From Lachnospiraceae bacterium (GTDB lineage Bacteria > Bacillota > Clostridia > Lachnospirales > Lachnospiraceae): a DNA stretch of 15,712 nucleotides. Positions 13,791-15,712 of the stretch are shown in pieces. How positions within the stretch are numbered: the first letter of the stretch is position 1; each line of letters opens with the position of its first letter. A program made the position numbers and the translations under genes. The stretch covers positions 1 through 15,712 of the forward strand of contig VSNH01000084.1 of NCBI GenBank assembly GCA_009774215.1. The letters are read 5' to 3'. The notes beneath the pieces were generated by a model, which was not told the DNA's origin, searched no databases, and saw only the letters and a list, made by a program, of their open reading frames with translations.

Positions 13791-15275
13791 TCAATTTCTG
13801 TTCTGGTTAAGCTGCTTTGCCTGACCGCTCAAGCCTTCTACCAGTCTGTCTACTTCTCCCACAATCTTTGTATTGTTCTCGCTCACCCGGAATGTCTCCT
13901 GCGAATGCGCGGACACTTCCTGCATAATCGCCGAGATCGTCTGAATGCTCTCCACGATCACCCGGTTAGCCTCCGCCAGCTGTTTCACGGAGCTGTCAAG
14001 CCGCCTGCTCTGTTCGTCCACCTGCTCTGTATCCGCCGCGATCTTCTCAAAGCTGTCACCTGCCTGCACCGCCGATTCGCTCTGCCGGCGGTTACTCTCC
14101 ATCAGTTCTTCCACCGTGCCGGCAGCGACCTTCAATTTATCCGAAACGCTGCGGATGACGTCTGTAATATCCACCGTGGCACTCTGGGTCTGGTTCGCCA
14201 GATTGGAAATCTCTGATGCCACCACCGCAAAGCCTCTTCCTGCTTCCCCGGCGCGCGCCGCCTCAATACTGGCATTTAAAGAAAGCAGGCTGGTCTGGCT
14301 TGCCACGTTTGTAATCATATCTATAATGGCCTGCATATTGGCGGTATGTTCCGCCAGTTCCTTCATTTCCTCCACAGCACGGGTTCCCGCCTTCTCGGAA
14401 TGCTCCATCTGCCTGGTCAGCGTCTGCAGATTTTCCCTGCCGAGCCGCACGCTGTCCTTCGTCTCCGCCATGCGCTGCGTGATCGTCTCCATCACATCCG
14501 CCATCTGACCGATGTGGTTCTGAATCTCTTCCGTCTTCCCAAGCTGGTTCTGAACGGACTCTGCCGTCTCATTGGTGCCGGAAGAAACTTCCTGCATCGC
14601 GTTTCTCGTCTCCGATACCGCGCTCCCAAGTTCCCGCATCTGTCCCGCCACGTCCAGAATGCCGTCGGACATCTGCCCCGAGATCCGCATCACCCTGTCG
14701 AGCAGGTCGGAAACATTATCCTTCTCCCGATCCAGTTCCTCCAACTTTCCGGTATTGATTTTTTCCAGCGTCTTTGTGGAAAGGCAGAGAAAAACCGCCA
14801 CAAGCAACAGAAGCGCCACCCGGATCTCATAGCTTGCCATATCCGCCCCTGCAAGGGCCCCCATCGCTCCCTGCCATCCCAGAAACACCAGATTAGAAAC
14901 AAGACCGAAGCCTGACACCCACGCGCAAAGCTTCACGTCCGAATAGAGAACCAGCACCATATAGAGCGGTATGATATAAGTGAACGCCACCATACTCACC
15001 GTGGTAAACACCACGAAAACATAAAACAGACTGTACATCACGCCTATCACATATTTCAGGCGCATATCCTCCGGTTTTCGCCGGTAAAGGAAAAATTCAA
15101 CCGCCACCGGCAAAACCGCAATCATAGAAAACACCGCATAATATCCTATGGTTCTGCTCCCTTTCAGCACTTCAATCAGATACGCGATCTCCAACACCGC
15201 CACGATCACCGTATGGCAGGCGATCGCTATCTTGTTCATTGCCTTTGCACCGTTAAATGCACCACTGTTTTCCAT
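13791..15275 (-). CDS. Methyl-accepting chemotaxis protein without extracellular sensor domain
   Basis: The N-terminal 170 residues hold about six hydrophobic segments with very short loops, so there is no classical extracellular ligand-binding domain. The rest is a long coiled coil with the conserved signalling tip at about 316-363, QAIIDMITNVASQTSLLSLN and ASIEAARAGEAGRGFAVVAS followed by EISNLANQT. That tip couples to CheA and CheW. Methylation-type glutamates and glutamines are spread through both helices. The sensing step must occur in the membrane or cytoplasm, for example through membrane state, or through a partner. The ATG has GGGGGGA 6 bp upstream. No other chemotaxis or flagellar gene is nearby, so it is an orphan receptor gene, which is common in motile clostridia. 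Confidence 0.92.
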   Translation of the reverse strand: MENSGAFNGAKAMNKIAIACHTVIVAVLEIAYLIEVLKGSRTIGYYAVFSMIAVLPVAVEFFLYRRKPEDMRLKYVIGVMYSLFYVFVVFTTVSMVAFTYIIPLYMVLVLYSDVKLCAWVSGFGLVSNLVFLGWQGAMGALAGADMASYEIRVALLLLVAVFLCLSTKTLEKINTGKLEELDREKDNVSDLLDRVMRISGQMSDGILDVAGQMRELGSAVSETRNAMQEVSSGTNETAESVQNQLGKTEEIQNHIGQMADVMETITQRMAETKDSVRLGRENLQTLTRQMEHSEKAGTRAVEEMKELAEHTANMQAIIDMITNVASQTSLLSLNASIEAARAGEAGRGFAVVASEISNLANQTQSATVDITDVIRSVSDKLKVAAGTVEELMESNRRQSESAVQAGDSFEKIAADTEQVDEQSRRLDSSVKQLAEANRVIVESIQTISAIMQEVSAHSQETFRVSENNTKIVGEVDRLVEGLSGQAKQLNQNRN

Positions 15276-15339
15276 CTTCTGTCCCCCCGCTTGTGTGTAT
15301 TATGTATTATATATGTATAAAAATACAAAATCATGGCTT

Positions 15340-15369
15340 AGTATATCATATCGTCTCGCGCGGGGACAA
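15340..15369 (-). promoter_or_regulatory. Possible promoter of the chemotaxis receptor gene
   Basis: On the minus strand TTGTCC (15364-15369) and TATACT (15340-15345) are 18 bp apart, with TGA before the TATACT making it an extended -10. The leader to the ATG is about 65 bp and very AT-rich. I do not see a sigma-D type flagellar promoter. Confidence 0.35.
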
Positions 15370-15477
15370 TACCCATATGCGTAACCACAGCCATTATGGT
15401 ATACATTGTCATTTTTACGGTATACTTTGCTTATTTTAGTTTACATAAGTCAATCACACAAAACAGCCTACGCTGCT

Positions 15478-15638
15478 GAGCTTTAGAAGCTCTTTTCACT
15501 CTAACCTCCATGATTCCGCTCTGCGGAATCTCAAATCCGTGGGAAAAACGCCCTTTTTTGGCGTTTTTCGGCGTGAAACATAGTACTTCCCCGCGAAATG
15601 CCCTCTGGCATGAGCGGCTAGAAGCACTTTTCACGCTA
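15478..15638. repeat. Palindrome cluster flanked by a short direct repeat
   Basis: Four perfect hairpins lie in 135 bp: GAGCTT-TAG-AAGCTC (15478-15492), GATTCCGC-TCT-GCGGAATC (15512-15530), AAAAACGCC with GGCGTTTTT (15544-15568) and ATGCC-CTCT-GGCAT (15598-15611). A 19-bp sequence, AGAAGCTCTTTTCACTCTA, at 15485-15503 recurs as a 17/19 match at 15620-15638. A minus-strand frame (15431-15664) is open through it and encodes the short MEVRVKRASKAQQRRLFCVI, but the start of that frame comes from the neighbouring element and I do not believe it is a gene. The unit looks like a dispersed palindromic element. Confidence 0.5.
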
Positions 15639-15712
15639 GTGCGCCATTTTCCAATTGCATACACTTTTTGCGAAGTCCAGAATTTCCTTATACAAGGCGT
15701 TTGAGGGAGGCG
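15635..15712. mobile_element. Left part of a second copy of the 167-bp MITE-like element
   Basis: The 78 bases up to the window edge match 5476-5553 with one difference (A at 15679 for G at 5520). They start at GCTAG and run through the terminal repeat into the interior. The right end is outside the window. It inserted directly behind the palindrome cluster. Confidence 0.7.

Noticed and set aside
15431..15664. Minus-strand frame of 77 codons ending in RRLFCVIDLCKLK
   Set aside because: Its first residues are encoded by the terminal repeat of the MITE-like element and the rest by hairpin DNA, so it is better explained as repeat sequence than as a gene.
1..15712. CRISPR arrays, tRNA or rRNA genes, prophage or conjugation genes
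   Set aside because: No regularly spaced repeats, cloverleaf-like sequences, or phage and conjugation proteins are visible in either strand.

Overview
The window reads as a chromosomal segment of a Gram-positive clostridial bacterium, most likely Lachnospiraceae. This is inferred from the protein types (a zinc-ribbon/TPM/SPFH set like Bacillus YdjGHI, PcrA with its usual C-terminal domain, a RumA/RlmD-type 23S rRNA methyltransferase, a PurF paralog starting MGGFFG), from Bacillus-like promoters and AGGAGG-type ribosome binding sites, and from moderate GC in genes with AT-rich spacers. I cannot name a species. Nearly all intact genes are on the minus strand; only the first gene, a LacI-type regulator, is on the plus strand.

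Layout. 1-265: AT-rich leader with a promoter and a 19-bp palindrome over its -35 box. 266-1267: LacI-family regulator (+). 1282-3207 (-): a zinc-ribbon membrane protein and a TPM-domain membrane protein, relatives of YdjG and YdjH. 3222-3375: hairpins and palindromic repeat DNA. 3394-5372 (-): a two-gene operon of a degenerate GGDEF-domain protein followed by a PurF-like phosphoribosyltransferase that has lost all the glutaminase residues I can check. 5477-6108: a scar region with a 167-bp MITE-like element and gene fragments resembling a type I restriction specificity subunit (HsdS), the C-terminus of an FtsX-type ABC permease and the N-terminus of a response regulator. 6167-7965 (-): an AraC/GyrI-like regulator, a GNAT acetyltransferase and a truncated GNAT remnant that overlaps the 3' end of the next gene. 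7946-12531 (-): 23S rRNA methyltransferase, a small acidic-tailed membrane protein, and PcrA helicase. 12665-13645 (-): SPFH protein with a C-terminal zinc ribbon, related to YdjI. 13791-15275 (-): methyl-accepting chemotaxis protein without an extracellular sensor domain. 15276-15712: promoter region, a cluster of palindromes, and the left end of a second copy of the 167-bp element, cut by the window edge.

How the genes fit together. In Bacillus subtilis the YdjG, YdjH and YdjI types are encoded together and work as one membrane-stress complex; here YdjG/YdjH and YdjI are about 9.5 kb apart, which suggests a split module. The GGDEF-like and PurF-like genes are 17 bp apart and share one clear promoter, so they are probably co-expressed, although each lacks the catalytic residues that define its family. 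The rest is mainly housekeeping (DNA repair helicase, rRNA modification) and accessory sensing genes.

I see no CRISPR array, tRNA, rRNA, intact transposase or prophage. The strongest candidates for something unusual are the GGDEF-like/PurF-like operon, the split YdjGHI set and the small repeat element.
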